A stretch of 64,000 nt of DNA from Lichenicola sp964247735 (GTDB lineage: Bacteria; Pseudomonadota; Alphaproteobacteria; Acetobacterales; Acetobacteraceae). Below, in pieces: positions 1 through 8,702 of the stretch. A program made the position numbers and the translations under genes. Under the pieces are notes generated by a model. It saw only the letters and a list, made by a program, of their open reading frames with translations. It was not told the DNA's origin and searched no databases. The first letter of the stretch is position 1. Each line of letters opens with the position of its first letter. The stretch lies in NCBI GenBank assembly GCA_964247735.1, contig CAXTVS010000016.1, positions 1 through 64,000 of the forward strand, written 5' to 3'.

Positions 1-198
1 CACCAGCGTGGCCGGCGACGGCGAGCGCTCGTTCGGCTCCGCCTGGAAGGTCTTCGGGTCGAGCTCGATGCCATGGTACTTCGCGGCCGCCATCGCCGCC
101 CGCAACCGGATGGTCAGCGGATCGGGTGCCTTTGCGGGTCCGGCAGCGTGGCTTCCCGGCGAGCTGCCGTAGTTGCCGGTGTCGTTGCGTTGATCCAC
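1..198 (-). CDS. N-terminal fragment of a possible ABC exporter (cut by window edge)
   Basis: Reading leftward from a GTG at 198 gives 66 codons without a stop before the window ends, so only the N-terminus is present. An AAGGA ribosome-binding site sits six bases before the GTG, which supports this start. The first 25 residues are polar and Gly/Ser-rich; residues of about 36-48 read AAKYHGIELDPKT. That YHGIELDP signature resembles what I remember at the N-terminus of peptidase-domain or type I secretion ABC transporters in Rhodospirillales, but no diagnostic ATPase motif is in view, so the function is a guess. The coding call is better supported than the name. A Hint-domain protein of the kind often secreted lies 4.4 kb away, which would fit an exporter only loosely. 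Confidence 0.45.
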   Translation of the reverse strand, partial: MDQRNDTGNYGSSPGSHAAGPAKAPDPLTIRLRAAMAAAKYHGIELDPKTFQAEPNERSPSPATLV

Positions 199-315
199 AG
201 GATTTCCTTACACCAGGGCGCCGCAGGGTTCCGAGCCCACCCCCGGGCGCAAGACATGGCTTGCCGCTCGAGCGGCTTCTCACGACAACCATAGCATGTA
301 AAATTTGCCGACGGG

Positions 316-699
316 CTAATTTTCTCCGATCCGGTAGCGCCCGGCGACCATCCGGTCCGCCGCCAGCAGCGCCGGAACCGCCTCGGCGACGGCCGCAGGG
401 GCGGTCAGCCAGACCCGCCGGAACAGGCCGAGCGTGCCCCGGGCGCGCCGCTCGAACAGCGACGACAGCAGCAGGGCGAGCGGGCTGCGCGCCGTGCAGC
501 AGGCGCAGCCGACCGGATGGACGGCCGCTTCGAATACCTCCGCCGCAAGGTGTTGCACCGCCATCCAGCCTACCCTCTGGCTCACCGGGCGATCCCGTCC
601 GGGCGGCACCGCCACCAGAAGCACGGCCTGCGGATCAGCCGGCGGCAGCGCGACGCCGGAGGGCAGGACGTGAACCGGGATGCGGGCGTCGAGGCGCAT
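316..699 (-). CDS. Small GCxCC-motif protein, CobW/COG0523-like fragment without a P-loop
   Basis: A 127-aa protein starting at an ATG preceded by AGGAGA nine bases upstream. The N-terminal half is a short beta/alpha stretch (ARIPVHVLPSGVALPP). Around residue 75 it carries HPVGCACCTARSPLALLL, a Gly-Cys-x-Cys-Cys motif like the metal-binding motif of CobW/COG0523 GTPases. Those GTPases are over 300 aa and carry a Walker A loop; none is visible here, so this is either a stand-alone metal-site domain or a family of its own. It is divergent from metH, whose homocysteine domain binds zinc, and the two share a 145-bp promoter region. A role in metal handling is inference only. Possible readings on the opposite strand look like shadows. 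Confidence 0.6.
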   Translation of the reverse strand: MRLDARIPVHVLPSGVALPPADPQAVLLVAVPPGRDRPVSQRVGWMAVQHLAAEVFEAAVHPVGCACCTARSPLALLLSSLFERRARGTLGLFRRVWLTAPAAVAEAVPALLAADRMVAGRYRIGEN

Positions 700-844
700 G
701 GAGCCGGTCTCCTGGCGTGGCCGCGTGCGCTGGACAGCGGCGGCCGGCTTTGTGAGAAGCGTCGCCACCTTACATGTGCACGTGCGGCCGGTCCGGCAGC
801 CATCCCTTCCCGGGCCGGCGCGGCGGGGCGCCGACAGGATCGTC

Positions 845-3800
845 ATGACCCGCCCCCACCTTCTCGATGCCCTTCTCGACCAGGTCCTGCTTTGCGACGG
901 CGGCATGGGCTCGCGGGTGCAGATGCTCGACCTCGACGTGGAGCGCGACTACTGGGGCCGGGAGAACTGCACGGAGGTGCTCAACCTGTCCCGGCCGGAG
1001 CTGGTGCGCGAGATCCATCGCGGCTACTTCGCCGCCGGTGCCGACATGGTCGAGACCAACAGCTTCGGCGGCTCGCCGATCACGCTGGCCGAGTTCGACC
1101 TCGCCGAGCGCACCCACGAGATCAACAAGGTCGCCGCCGAGCTCGCCCGCGAGGCGGCGGACGGCTTCTCCGACGGGCGGCACCGCTACGTGGTCGGCTC
1201 GATCGGGCCCGGCACCAAGCTGCCCTCGCTCGGCAACGTGGCGTATGACCCGCTGGAGGCGGCGCTGGCCGAGCAGTGCGCCGGCCTGATTGCCGGCGGC
1301 GTCGACGCGCTGCTGATCGAGACATGCCAGGACACGCTGCAGATCAAGGCAGCGGTCAACGGTGCCAAGATCGCCCGGGCGGCGGCCGGCACCGACACCC
1401 CGATCTTCGTCCAGGTCACGGTCGAGACCACCGGCACCCTGCTGGTGGGCCCCGACATCGCCGCCGCCGCCACCGTGATCCACGCCCTCGACGTGCCGCT
1501 GATCGGGCTGAACTGCGCCACCGGCCCGCAGGAGATGTCCGAGCACGTGCGCTGGCTCGCCGCCAACTGGCCGCGGCTGATCTCGGTGCAGCCCAACGCC
1601 GGCCTGCCCGAGCTGGTCGACGGCAGGACGCACTACCCGCTGACGCCGCCGGAGATGGCGAGCTGGATCGAGCGCTTCATCGTCGAGGACGGGCTCAACC
1701 TGATCGGCGGCTGCTGCGGCACCTCGACGCCGCACATCGAGGCACTTGACGCCATGCTGCGGGGCCGGGCGGGCGGGCGCCGTCCGCCGCCGGTGGCGCG
1801 CCGGCCGGTCTGGATCCCGTCGGTCGCCAGCCTGTACGGCCAGACCCCGCTCAGGCAGGAGAACAGCTACTTCTCCATCGGCGAGCGCTGCAACGCCAAC
1901 GGCTCGAGGAAGTGGCGCGAGCTGCAGGAGGCGGGCGATTGGGACGGCTGCGTCGCGGTCGCCCGCGAGCAGGCGACCGAGGGCTCGAACGCCTTGGACG
2001 TCTGCACCGCCTTCGTCGGCCGCGACGAGGTGTCCGAGATGGACGAGGTGGTCCGCCGCTTCACCGCCTCGGTGAACGCGCCGCTGGTGATCGACTCCAC
2101 CGAGACCCCGGTGATCGCCAGCGCGCTCAAGCTGCATGGCGGCAAGCCGATCATCAACTCCATCAACTTCGAGGACGGCGAGGGCCACGCCCGCGACCGC
2201 CTGGTGCTGGCGCGCAAGTTCGGGGCAGCGGTGATCGCGCTGACCATCGACGAGGTCGGCATGGCCAAGACGCCGGAGGACAAGCTGCGGATCGCCACCC
2301 GGCTGGTCGAGTTCGCCTGCGACACCCACGGTCTGCCGCAGTCCGACCTGCTGATCGACCCGCTGACCTTCACCGTCGCCACCGGGGTGGAGGACGACCG
2401 CAAGCTCGGGCAGTGGACCATCGAGGGCATCCGGATGATCCGGGAGCGGTTCCCGGACATCCAGATCATCCTCGGCCTGTCCAACATCTCGTTCGGCCTT
2501 AATCCGGCCGCGCGCGCGGTGCTGAACTCGGTGTTCCTCGACCATGCGGTGCGTGCCGGCATGAGCGGGGCCATCGTCCACGTCAGCAAGATACGGCCGC
2601 TGCACCTGCTGGCGCCGGAGGAGATCCAGGTCGCCGAGGACCTGATCTTCGACCGGAGGCGGGAGGGCTACGACCCGCTCAAGCGGCTGCTGGAGCTGTT
2701 CGCCGACCGCAAGGCCTCGGAGGCGGTCAAGAAGACGCGCGCCGACACCGTGCAGGGGCGCCTGCGCGACCGCATCGTCGACGGCGACCGCAAGGGGCTG
2801 GAAGCCGAGCTGGACGAGGCGCGGCAGACCATGCCGCCGCTCGACATCATCAACACGGTGCTGCTCGACGGCATGAAGACGGTGGGCGAGCTGTTCGGCG
2901 CGGGCAAGATGCAGCTGCCGTTCGTGCTGCAGTCGGCCGAGACCATGAAGGCGGCGGTGGCGCACCTCGAGCCGCACATGGAGCGCGTCGAGGGCCAGAC
3001 ACGCGGCACCATCGTGCTCGCCACGGTGAAGGGCGACGTGCACGACATCGGCAAGAACCTGGTCGACATCATCCTGACCAACAACGGCTACCGGGTGTGC
3101 AACCTCGGCATCAAGGTGCCGCTGGCCGACATGATCGCCGCCGTGCGCGAGCACAAGGCGGACGCGATCGGCATGTCCGGCCTGCTGGTGAAGTCCACGG
3201 TGGTGATGCGCGAGAACCTGGAGGAGATGGCCAGGCAGGGGCTGGAGATCCCGGTGCTGCTGGGCGGGGCGGCGCTGACGCGCAACTACGTCGAGGAGGA
3301 GTGCGTCGCCGCCTACAACGGAGGCCGTGTCGCCTACGCCCGCGATGCGTTCGACGGGCTCGGCCTGATGGACAAGGTCGAGAGCGGAGAGCTCGACACC
3401 TATCTCGGCGCGATCCAGTCACGCCGGAAGGGCAAGGCACGGACGACCAAGCGGGTCCCGGAGCTGGCGGAGGTGCGCGGCTTCGCACCGGTCGACCTCG
3501 CCGCGGCGCAGGCACGCAGGCGGCGGCTGAACGACGAGCCGGTGCCGGCGCCGCCGTTCTGGGGTGCCCGGGTGATCGAGGCCACCCCGAACGCGGTGAT
3601 CCCGTTCCTCAACGAGCGCAGCCTGTACCAATTCCAGTGGGGCTTCCGGAAGCAGGGCCGCTCCCTGGAGGAATTCCTGTCCTGGGCCAGGCAGGAGCTG
3701 CGCCCGGTGATGCGACGCATGCTGGCGCTGTGCGCTGAGCAGGACATCCTCCGACCCCAGGCCGTCACCGGCTACTGGAAGGCGGCGGGCGAGGGCAACG

Positions 3801-4336
3801 CGCTGGTGCTGTTCGAGCCCGACGGCGCGACCGAGCTCACCCGGATCGACCTGCCGCGCCAGCCGCGCGAGGACGGCGCCTGCATCGCCGATTTCGTGCG
3901 CGACGTGGGCGACGGCCCGGAGCGCCGCGACGTGATCGGGCTGCAGGTGGTGACGGTGGGGCAGAAGGCCTCCGACGTCGCCCGCATCTGGTTCGAGGCC
4001 AACCGCTACCAGGACTACCTGTACCTGCACGGCCTGTCGGTGGAGATGGCGGAGGCAATGGCGGAATACGCGCACAAGCGGATGCGTGCCGAGCTGGGAT
4101 ATGCGGGCGAGGACGCGCGCGACATGGACGCGCTGTTGTCCCAGGGCTATCGCGGCTCGCGCTACTCGTTCGGCTACCCGGCCTGCCCCAGGCTGGAGGA
4201 CCAGGAGCCGCTGCTGCGACTCCTGGATGCGGAGCGGATCGGGGTCAGCCTGTCCGAGGGCTGGCAGCTGCATCCGGAGCAGTCCACCAGCGCCCTGGTG
4301 CTGTTCAACCGCCACGCCAAGTACTTCTCGATATGA
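845..4336 (+). CDS. metH: Cobalamin-dependent methionine synthase MetH
   Basis: Transfers the methyl group of methyltetrahydrofolate through cob(I)alamin to homocysteine, making methionine in the cytoplasm. The 1163-aa product has all four modules. The homocysteine domain (about 1-330) has zinc ligands in GLNC (about 224) and GGCCGTS (about 289-291). The pterin-binding domain follows (about 350-620). The cap and B12-binding domain contains GDVHDIGKN, with the cobalt-ligating His near 733. The AdoMet-dependent reactivation domain ends with GYPACP. It is slightly shorter than E. coli MetH (1227 aa). The open frame extends upstream, but MTRPHLLDALLDQ is the family-like start. It is divergent from the GCxCC mini-protein and convergent with the Hint gene. 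No cobalamin riboswitch could be recognised in the short leader. Confidence 0.97.
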   Translation: MTRPHLLDALLDQVLLCDGGMGSRVQMLDLDVERDYWGRENCTEVLNLSRPELVREIHRGYFAAGADMVETNSFGGSPITLAEFDLAERTHEINKVAAELAREAADGFSDGRHRYVVGSIGPGTKLPSLGNVAYDPLEAALAEQCAGLIAGGVDALLIETCQDTLQIKAAVNGAKIARAAAGTDTPIFVQVTVETTGTLLVGPDIAAAATVIHALDVPLIGLNCATGPQEMSEHVRWLAANWPRLISVQPNAGLPELVDGRTHYPLTPPEMASWIERFIVEDGLNLIGGCCGTSTPHIEALDAMLRGRAGGRRPPPVARRPVWIPSVASLYGQTPLRQENSYFSIGERCNANGSRKWRELQEAGDWDGCVAVAREQATEGSNALDVCTAFVGRDEVSEMDEVVRRFTASVNAPLVIDSTETPVIASALKLHGGKPIINSINFEDGEGHARDRLVLARKFGAAVIALTIDEVGMAKTPEDKLRIATRLVEFACDTHGLPQSDLLIDPLTFTVATGVEDDRKLGQWTIEGIRMIRERFPDIQIILGLSNISFGLNPAARAVLNSVFLDHAVRAGMSGAIVHVSKIRPLHLLAPEEIQVAEDLIFDRRREGYDPLKRLLELFADRKASEAVKKTRADTVQGRLRDRIVDGDRKGLEAELDEARQTMPPLDIINTVLLDGMKTVGELFGAGKMQLPFVLQSAETMKAAVAHLEPHMERVEGQTRGTIVLATVKGDVHDIGKNLVDIILTNNGYRVCNLGIKVPLADMIAAVREHKADAIGMSGLLVKSTVVMRENLEEMARQGLEIPVLLGGAALTRNYVEEECVAAYNGGRVAYARDAFDGLGLMDKVESGELDTYLGAIQSRRKGKARTTKRVPELAEVRGFAPVDLAAAQARRRRLNDEPVPAPPFWGARVIEATPNAVIPFLNERSLYQFQWGFRKQGRSLEEFLSWARQELRPVMRRMLALCAEQDILRPQAVTGYWKAAGEGNALVLFEPDGATELTRIDLPRQPREDGACIADFVRDVGDGPERRDVIGLQVVTVGQKASDVARIWFEANRYQDYLYLHGLSVEMAEAMAEYAHKRMRAELGYAGEDARDMDALLSQGYRGSRYSFGYPACPRLEDQEPLLRLLDAERIGVSLSEGWQLHPEQSTSALVLFNRHAKYFSI

Positions 4337-4640
4337 GAAGGGTCCGATACAATTCCGTATCGAACAGGCCGCAGTAAGCCGCGATGATTACATGACAAGT
4401 CGTTGCATACCTGTCGCACGCCGGTCTCAGCCCGTCCCATGGCTGCGCGTCCGGCACGCAAAGGTTGCGGGCCATCTGATGCAAGAGCATGTTGTGACGG
4501 GAGTTGGTGCGACGAGGCGGGACAGCTCGAGGCTGTCAGCCGGTAAGGACCTCTGCCTGAAGCGGAACCATCCTTCCCGATCCGCGCGGTCCTGACCGCC
4601 CGAGACGGGCCGCGCCGGCGGCGGCGGGCCCGTAGCAGGA
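4337..4640. other. Convergent intergenic region after metH
   Basis: 304 bases between the convergent metH and Hint genes. No credible gene is seen; short open frames here are low quality and lack ribosome-binding sites. It begins with the inverted repeat at 4345-4362 (annotated separately). Confidence 0.6.
4345..4362. terminator. Perfect hairpin just after metH
   Basis: CGATAC, spacer AATTCC, GTATCG: a perfect six-base inverted repeat nine bases after the metH stop. It lacks a T-run, so it may be a weak terminator, an RNA 3'-end stabiliser or a protein site. Confidence 0.35.
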
Positions 4641-6044
4641 TCAGGCGGCGCGTGCGGCCGCCAGATATGGGCCGGCCTCCACCACCTCGATGTCGAGGAA
4701 CACCGGCCGGCCGGCTGCCTGCGACAGGTCGAGCGGCAGCAACGCGTCGCCGCTGGTCCAGCGGCAGCCGGCACCGGCTTCCGGGGCATGCCAGCCGGAC
4801 AGGTCCGGGTCGGTCAGGTGCAGGTCCGAGACGGTGCGGCGCCGCCCCTCGCTGAAGCCGATCCGCCCGACCAGCACGCCCAGGTGGCGCCGGTCGTCGA
4901 GAAACGGCCCGACCACGTCGGACGGGCGGGAGGTGCGCGACAGCAGGCGCAGGCTGCCGACCTGGCCCGGCACGACAAAGGCGTAGATCTTGCCGTCGAA
5001 CAGGGTCGGGCCGATTTCCAGGCCGCCGTCGGTGACCAGGCGGAGTTCAGGCTCGTTGACGACGGGAGCAGACTGTCCGGCACCCTTCATGCCGAGCCCG
5101 GCCGCGCGCGCTGCCAGCCGCTTCCAGATTGGCTCGACGGTGTCCCGGTCGACCGCGAGCGGGGCGGCCGCGTCCTCGGCCCAGCTCTTGTGCGCGGGGT
5201 CGACCGAGAAGTCGGGCCGCAGGCCGGGCACCTCGGCGTTGACGAAGTTGCCGCGGTTTCCGGTGTCGAGGTAGCTCTCGGCCTCCAGGCCGTCGGCGAT
5301 CAGGATGCCGTGCCGCTCCAACTCGACGTGGAAGTACTCGTACTGCGTCAGGTCGGTGCCGACAACGATGGAGCTGTCGTTGACCAGCATGCGCGCCGGG
5401 ATCAGCTTGCTGTCCAGGAACAGGCAGTGCTCGGAGGTGACCAGCAGGTCGCGCGTCGGCACACCGTCGCGGATCGCACCGGCCTTGATCCTGACCGGGA
5501 AGTCCTCGATCGACGAGCCCGGCAGCACCGTCACGCTGCGGCGGCCGATCCAGGTCACCGGCTCCAGCACGCGCTCGCCGTTCCGCAGCGTCGCCACCAG
5601 GTCGCCCACCCGCAGCGCCTCGACCGCGACCTCGCCCTCCGCGGCGGCGATCTGGGTGCCGCGCAGGAAGCAGGTCGGAATGGTCCCGGTCGTGGTGAGG
5701 TTGGTAGCTGCGGTGTTTAGCGGGACCGTGGCGCCGGTTGCGCTGATGGCAAACGCCCCACCGGTGACCGCGCTGTCCCTGAAAACGTAGATGGTGTTGT
5801 TCCCGTTGAGGTAGTAGCCCTCGTAGGTCGCGGTGCTGGTCGCGGGCGTGCTGTCCGACGCGGTGGTTGTAAGGGTGACGGTACTGCCGACGGCGGAGAT
5901 CGAGCCCGACAGCGACAGGGTCGTTCCGGTGGTAAGGTCGGCCTTCCCGTCATAGGTTGACGGGATGACAACGACCCCCGGGGTATAGGTTCCGGTCGTG
6001 ACCTGGGAGCCGCTGTAGACGGTGCTGTTGGTAAAGGTTGGCAT
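4641..6044 (-). CDS. Hint (Hedgehog/intein-type) domain protein
   Basis: A 467-aa protein with a strong AGGAGG ribosome-binding site four bases before the ATG at 6044; the longer frame upstream is not needed. Residues 1-120 are Thr/Ser/Gly-rich beta-type sequence, like a short secreted passenger. A Hint domain runs from about 125 to 265: it opens with Cys125 (TCFLRGTQIAA), continues with VEALRVGDLVATL, and has the SEHCLFL histidine at about 206 and LIPARMLVN near its end. Such domains catalyse N-S acyl shift and self-cleavage in relatives; activity here is inferred. The C-terminal 130 residues (RLLSRTSRPSD...DPDLSGWHAPE) form a separate domain repeated in the neighbouring pseudogene. No classical signal peptide is visible, so secretion, if any, may be by a type I system. 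Confidence 0.85.
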   Translation of the reverse strand: MPTFTNSTVYSGSQVTTGTYTPGVVVIPSTYDGKADLTTGTTLSLSGSISAVGSTVTLTTTASDSTPATSTATYEGYYLNGNNTIYVFRDSAVTGGAFAISATGATVPLNTAATNLTTTGTIPTCFLRGTQIAAAEGEVAVEALRVGDLVATLRNGERVLEPVTWIGRRSVTVLPGSSIEDFPVRIKAGAIRDGVPTRDLLVTSEHCLFLDSKLIPARMLVNDSSIVVGTDLTQYEYFHVELERHGILIADGLEAESYLDTGNRGNFVNAEVPGLRPDFSVDPAHKSWAEDAAAPLAVDRDTVEPIWKRLAARAAGLGMKGAGQSAPVVNEPELRLVTDGGLEIGPTLFDGKIYAFVVPGQVGSLRLLSRTSRPSDVVGPFLDDRRHLGVLVGRIGFSEGRRRTVSDLHLTDPDLSGWHAPEAGAGCRWTSGDALLPLDLSQAAGRPVFLDIEVVEAGPYLAAARAA

Positions 6045-6263
6045 GATCCTCCTGATCCCTCCGGTGTCCGCTGGTGATGCCGTCACGCTGCTAGTTGGCA
6101 ATTGTTAGTGAGGCGATAACAGTCGGGTCAACAACAGTCGCACCTTTCTCAATCTTGGTGCAGATCGCCTTAATAGAAACACGTTGTATGCTTGATCCCG
6201 GCATCCTCAGACAGGACATGTCGCCTGGCGTGAGACCGCTTCAGGATTCGAGGCAGGCGCAGG

Positions 6264-6788
6264 TTGACGCTGTCGGGTCTACGTCCGGGCGGCATTCGGT
6301 CGGGTGCGTCGTGTCGAGCCGATCTGGCGCCGCTGCTGGACCGCGCCCGCCTCCTCGGGCCGGATGCCGCGCCGGTCGTCATCGCCATGACCGACCAGCC
6401 GGACCTCCGCCTGCCGTTCGACGACGGAATCGAGGTGTCCGCCTGCTGGCACGACCCGCAGCGCCGCATGTTCCGCCTGCCGCGAGGCGCACGGCAGGTC
6501 CGGCTGCTGTCGCGCGCCGGGGTGCCGGCGGAGACCGTGGATCCGTTCGTCGAGGATCGCCGCACCGCTGGGGATCGCCGTCGACAACCTGGTGCTACGG
6601 AAGGGCCTCGACGAGCAGGTGATCCTGCCGGCCGATCCGGCGCTGCGCGGCTGGCGTGCCGACGAGGGTGCGCTGGACCGACGGGAACGCCGAGCTCGAC
6701 CTGCCGCGCGCCGACGCGGGAGGTCGTGCTCGACATCCACCTCGCCGCCACCATGCTGTATCACGACGAGATCAAGCTGGCCGCCTGA
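6264..6788 (+). pseudogene. Frameshifted remnant related to the Hint protein C-terminal domain
   Basis: Recognisable protein begins near 6321 (DLAPLLDRARLLGPDAAP) and ends at the stop at 6788 (HLAATMLYHDEIKLAA). Reading it through needs three frame changes, each of one base in the same direction, near 6567, 6673 and 6719; together they restore the original frame. The joined product contains QVRLLSRAGVPAE, DPFVEDRRTLGIAVD, DPALRGWRADEGAL and EVVLDIHLA. These align with RLLSRTSRPSDVV, GPFLDDRRHLGVLVG, DPDLSGWHAPEAG and PVFLDIEVV at the end of the adjacent Hint protein. It is therefore a decayed relative of that domain on the other strand. Assembly error at the G-runs is an alternative to true decay. 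The upstream limit is uncertain. Confidence 0.7.
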
Positions 6789-6810
6789 GCGGGCGCGCGG
6801 CGCGTCAGGC
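6783..6810. terminator. Possible bidirectional hairpin spanning two stop codons
   Basis: GCCTGA (6783-6788) and TCAGGC (6805-6810) form a six-base stem around a GC-rich loop. The arms contain the stop codons of the rightward pseudogene and the leftward receiver gene. No T-run is present. Confidence 0.3.
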
Positions 6811-7191
6811 CGACGGCGTGTCCTTGGGCGTGTCCCTGGGCGTCAGCTCCCCGGCCAGCCGCATCAGCTCGGCGACCCGGAACGGCTTGCGCATGAAGGC
6901 GGTGTAGCCGGTGCAGCGTTCGGCGATCGTCGCTTCCGGCATGGAGCTCATCACCACCACCGGGACGCCCTGCAGCGACGGGTCCTGGGCCATGGCGCGC
7001 AACACCCCGGCGCCATCCAGCCTCGGCATCATGTAGTCGAGGAACACCAGGTCGGGACGCGCTGCCGCCATGGCCTCCAGGCCTTGGCGGCCGTTCGAGG
7101 CGCTGAGCACGTGATGGCCCTCGTCGACGAGGATGTCCTGGATCAGGTCCGCGATCCCGAACTCGTCGTCCACCACCAGCACCGTCGCCAT
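6805..7191 (-). CDS. Single-domain response regulator (receiver)
   Basis: A 128-aa CheY-like receiver with no output domain. The acidic pair is VVDDE (residues 8-9), the phospho-acceptor Asp52 lies in LVFLDYMMP, the switch Ser is near 82 (VVMSSM), and Lys102 lies in FMRKPF. The tail is short and charged. It starts two bases after the KaiC-type gene stops and is the last gene of the kinase-KaiC-receiver operon, so it is probably phosphorylated by the kinase encoded first. It would act by protein contact, possibly on the KaiC-like protein. The partner assignment is inferred from gene order. Confidence 0.92.
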   Translation of the reverse strand: MATVLVVDDEFGIADLIQDILVDEGHHVLSASNGRQGLEAMAAARPDLVFLDYMMPRLDGAGVLRAMAQDPSLQGVPVVVMSSMPEATIAERCTGYTAFMRKPFRVAELMRLAGELTPRDTPKDTPSA

Positions 7192-7193
7192 GG

Positions 7194-8702
7194 CTAGCCG
7201 CCGCGCTCTTGCGGCGGCGTCTCGTCCGCGACGGGCGCCTGGTTCCGCCCGAGCGCGGAACTGGTCGTGACGTGCTGGGCGGTCGCGGTGGTGGTCCTGA
7301 TGAGCAGGCCCCGGCTGCTGGTGACATACTCGTAGAGCGAGGAGTCGAACGCGCTGTCCCGGACCTTCAGCACCGAGACCAGGCGATGCAGGTCGGCACC
7401 CAGCTCGACGAAGCGGAGCAGGATCAGGTTCTCGGCCAGGCTGGACAGGTCGCCGATCGGGTTGCGTATGTTGGGCCCCATGATGTCCGGGACCTCCAGC
7501 GTGTACACCGTGGTCACGCCCAGCACGCGCAGCTCGTTCATCAGTGCGGTGAGGAAGTTGCCGATGCGGCGCGGATGGCTGCCGGCGGCGTATTGCAGCG
7601 CGCCGAGGCCGTCGATGAACAGCCGGCGCACCCTGCGCCGGTGCACGGCCTCGAGCAGGCGGTGCCCGTAGGCATCCAGCAGGTCATCCGTCGGCGGCTG
7701 CCACATCACCTCCACCGTTCCCGCCTCGATCTGCCCGGACAGTTCCGGACACACGTCGGCGGCCTTGATGCCGATCCGGACAGGCGTCTCGTAGAAGCCG
7801 AACAGCAGGCCGGGCTCGTCCGCCGTGCTGCCGGACAGGAAGTGCAGCCCCATCGTGGTCTTGCCGGTGCCCGACGGTCCCATGACCATGGTGGTGGAGC
7901 AGGCCGGCAGGCCACCGCCCAGCATGACGTCGAGCTGGTCGGAGCCGGTCGAGACCCGCTTCCCGCCGGGCGTCTCGGTATCGGGCCGCGACGGCCGGGA
8001 CAGCAGGGCCTCGATGCGCGGATACACGATGATCCCGTCGCCGGTGATCTTGAAGGCGTGTCGTCCGCGCAGGAAGGCGCTGCCGCGGAACTTGACCACC
8101 TGCAGCGAGCTTCCCGCCGCCCATTCCGTCAGCTGGTCGGCCAGCTCGATGATGCCGTCCACCATGGTGTGCTCGGGCGTGACCTTGTGGCCTTCCTGGG
8201 CGCTGGTCAGCGCGAACACGGTGCACTCGGTGGCGATGGCGATCGCCTGCAGCTCGTGCACGAACTCGCTGAACGCCTGCTCGTCCGCGGCCGCGCGACG
8301 GGCCGAGATGATCCCGTCCAGCACCAGCACCGAGGCGCTGCGCGCGGTGATCTCGCCCCGCAGCAGGGTCAGCAGCCCCTTGAGCCCGTCGTCGTGCAGC
8401 ACCTGGAGGCCGTCGAAGTAGGCCAGCCGGTCCGGGATCATCGCCTTGTCGAAGAACGACATGACGCCCAGGTGCTGCATCATGCGCGCGTGGTATTCTG
8501 CCAGCAGGGTGATGTAGAGCGCCCGGCCGCCCCTTGCGATGTGGTGGAAGCAGACCTGGTTGCCGAACGTGGTCTTGCCGGCCCCGGGAGGACCCTGGAC
8601 GATGTAGAGGCCGCCTCTCAGGAAGCCGCCACCCAGGATGGTGTCGAGGCCCGGGATGCCGCTCGTCACCCGCTCCAGGTTGGCTCCGTGGCCCCCGGTC
8701 AT
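7194..8702 (-). CDS. KaiC-type double-RecA ATPase
   Basis: A 502-aa protein with two RecA/KaiC domains. Walker A loops are GPPGAGKTT (37-45) and GPSGTGKTT (275-283); the Walker B-like strands are SVLVLDGI and RLFIDGL. In the second domain GDLSSLAEN (418-424) aligns by eye with the HISTITDT segment of cyanobacterial KaiC, placing Ser420-Ser421 at the autophosphorylation positions S431/T432. Single glutamates remain at the catalytic pairs (Glu69, Glu305). The ATG overlaps the kinase stop as ATGA, so the two are translationally coupled. No kaiA or kaiB lies nearby. A phosphorylation-based switch or timer is plausible; a circadian role is not shown. Confidence 0.9.
   Translation of the reverse strand: MTGGHGANLERVTSGIPGLDTILGGGFLRGGLYIVQGPPGAGKTTFGNQVCFHHIARGGRALYITLLAEYHARMMQHLGVMSFFDKAMIPDRLAYFDGLQVLHDDGLKGLLTLLRGEITARSASVLVLDGIISARRAAADEQAFSEFVHELQAIAIATECTVFALTSAQEGHKVTPEHTMVDGIIELADQLTEWAAGSSLQVVKFRGSAFLRGRHAFKITGDGIIVYPRIEALLSRPSRPDTETPGGKRVSTGSDQLDVMLGGGLPACSTTMVMGPSGTGKTTMGLHFLSGSTADEPGLLFGFYETPVRIGIKAADVCPELSGQIEAGTVEVMWQPPTDDLLDAYGHRLLEAVHRRRVRRLFIDGLGALQYAAGSHPRRIGNFLTALMNELRVLGVTTVYTLEVPDIMGPNIRNPIGDLSSLAENLILLRFVELGADLHRLVSVLKVRDSAFDSSLYEYVTSSRGLLIRTTTATAQHVTTSSALGRNQAPVADETPPQERGG

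Noticed and set aside
770..3154. A 794-codon open frame antisense to metH
   Set aside because: Lies fully inside metH and has the His/Arg/Val-rich composition typical of GC-skewed antisense frames; no domain motif.
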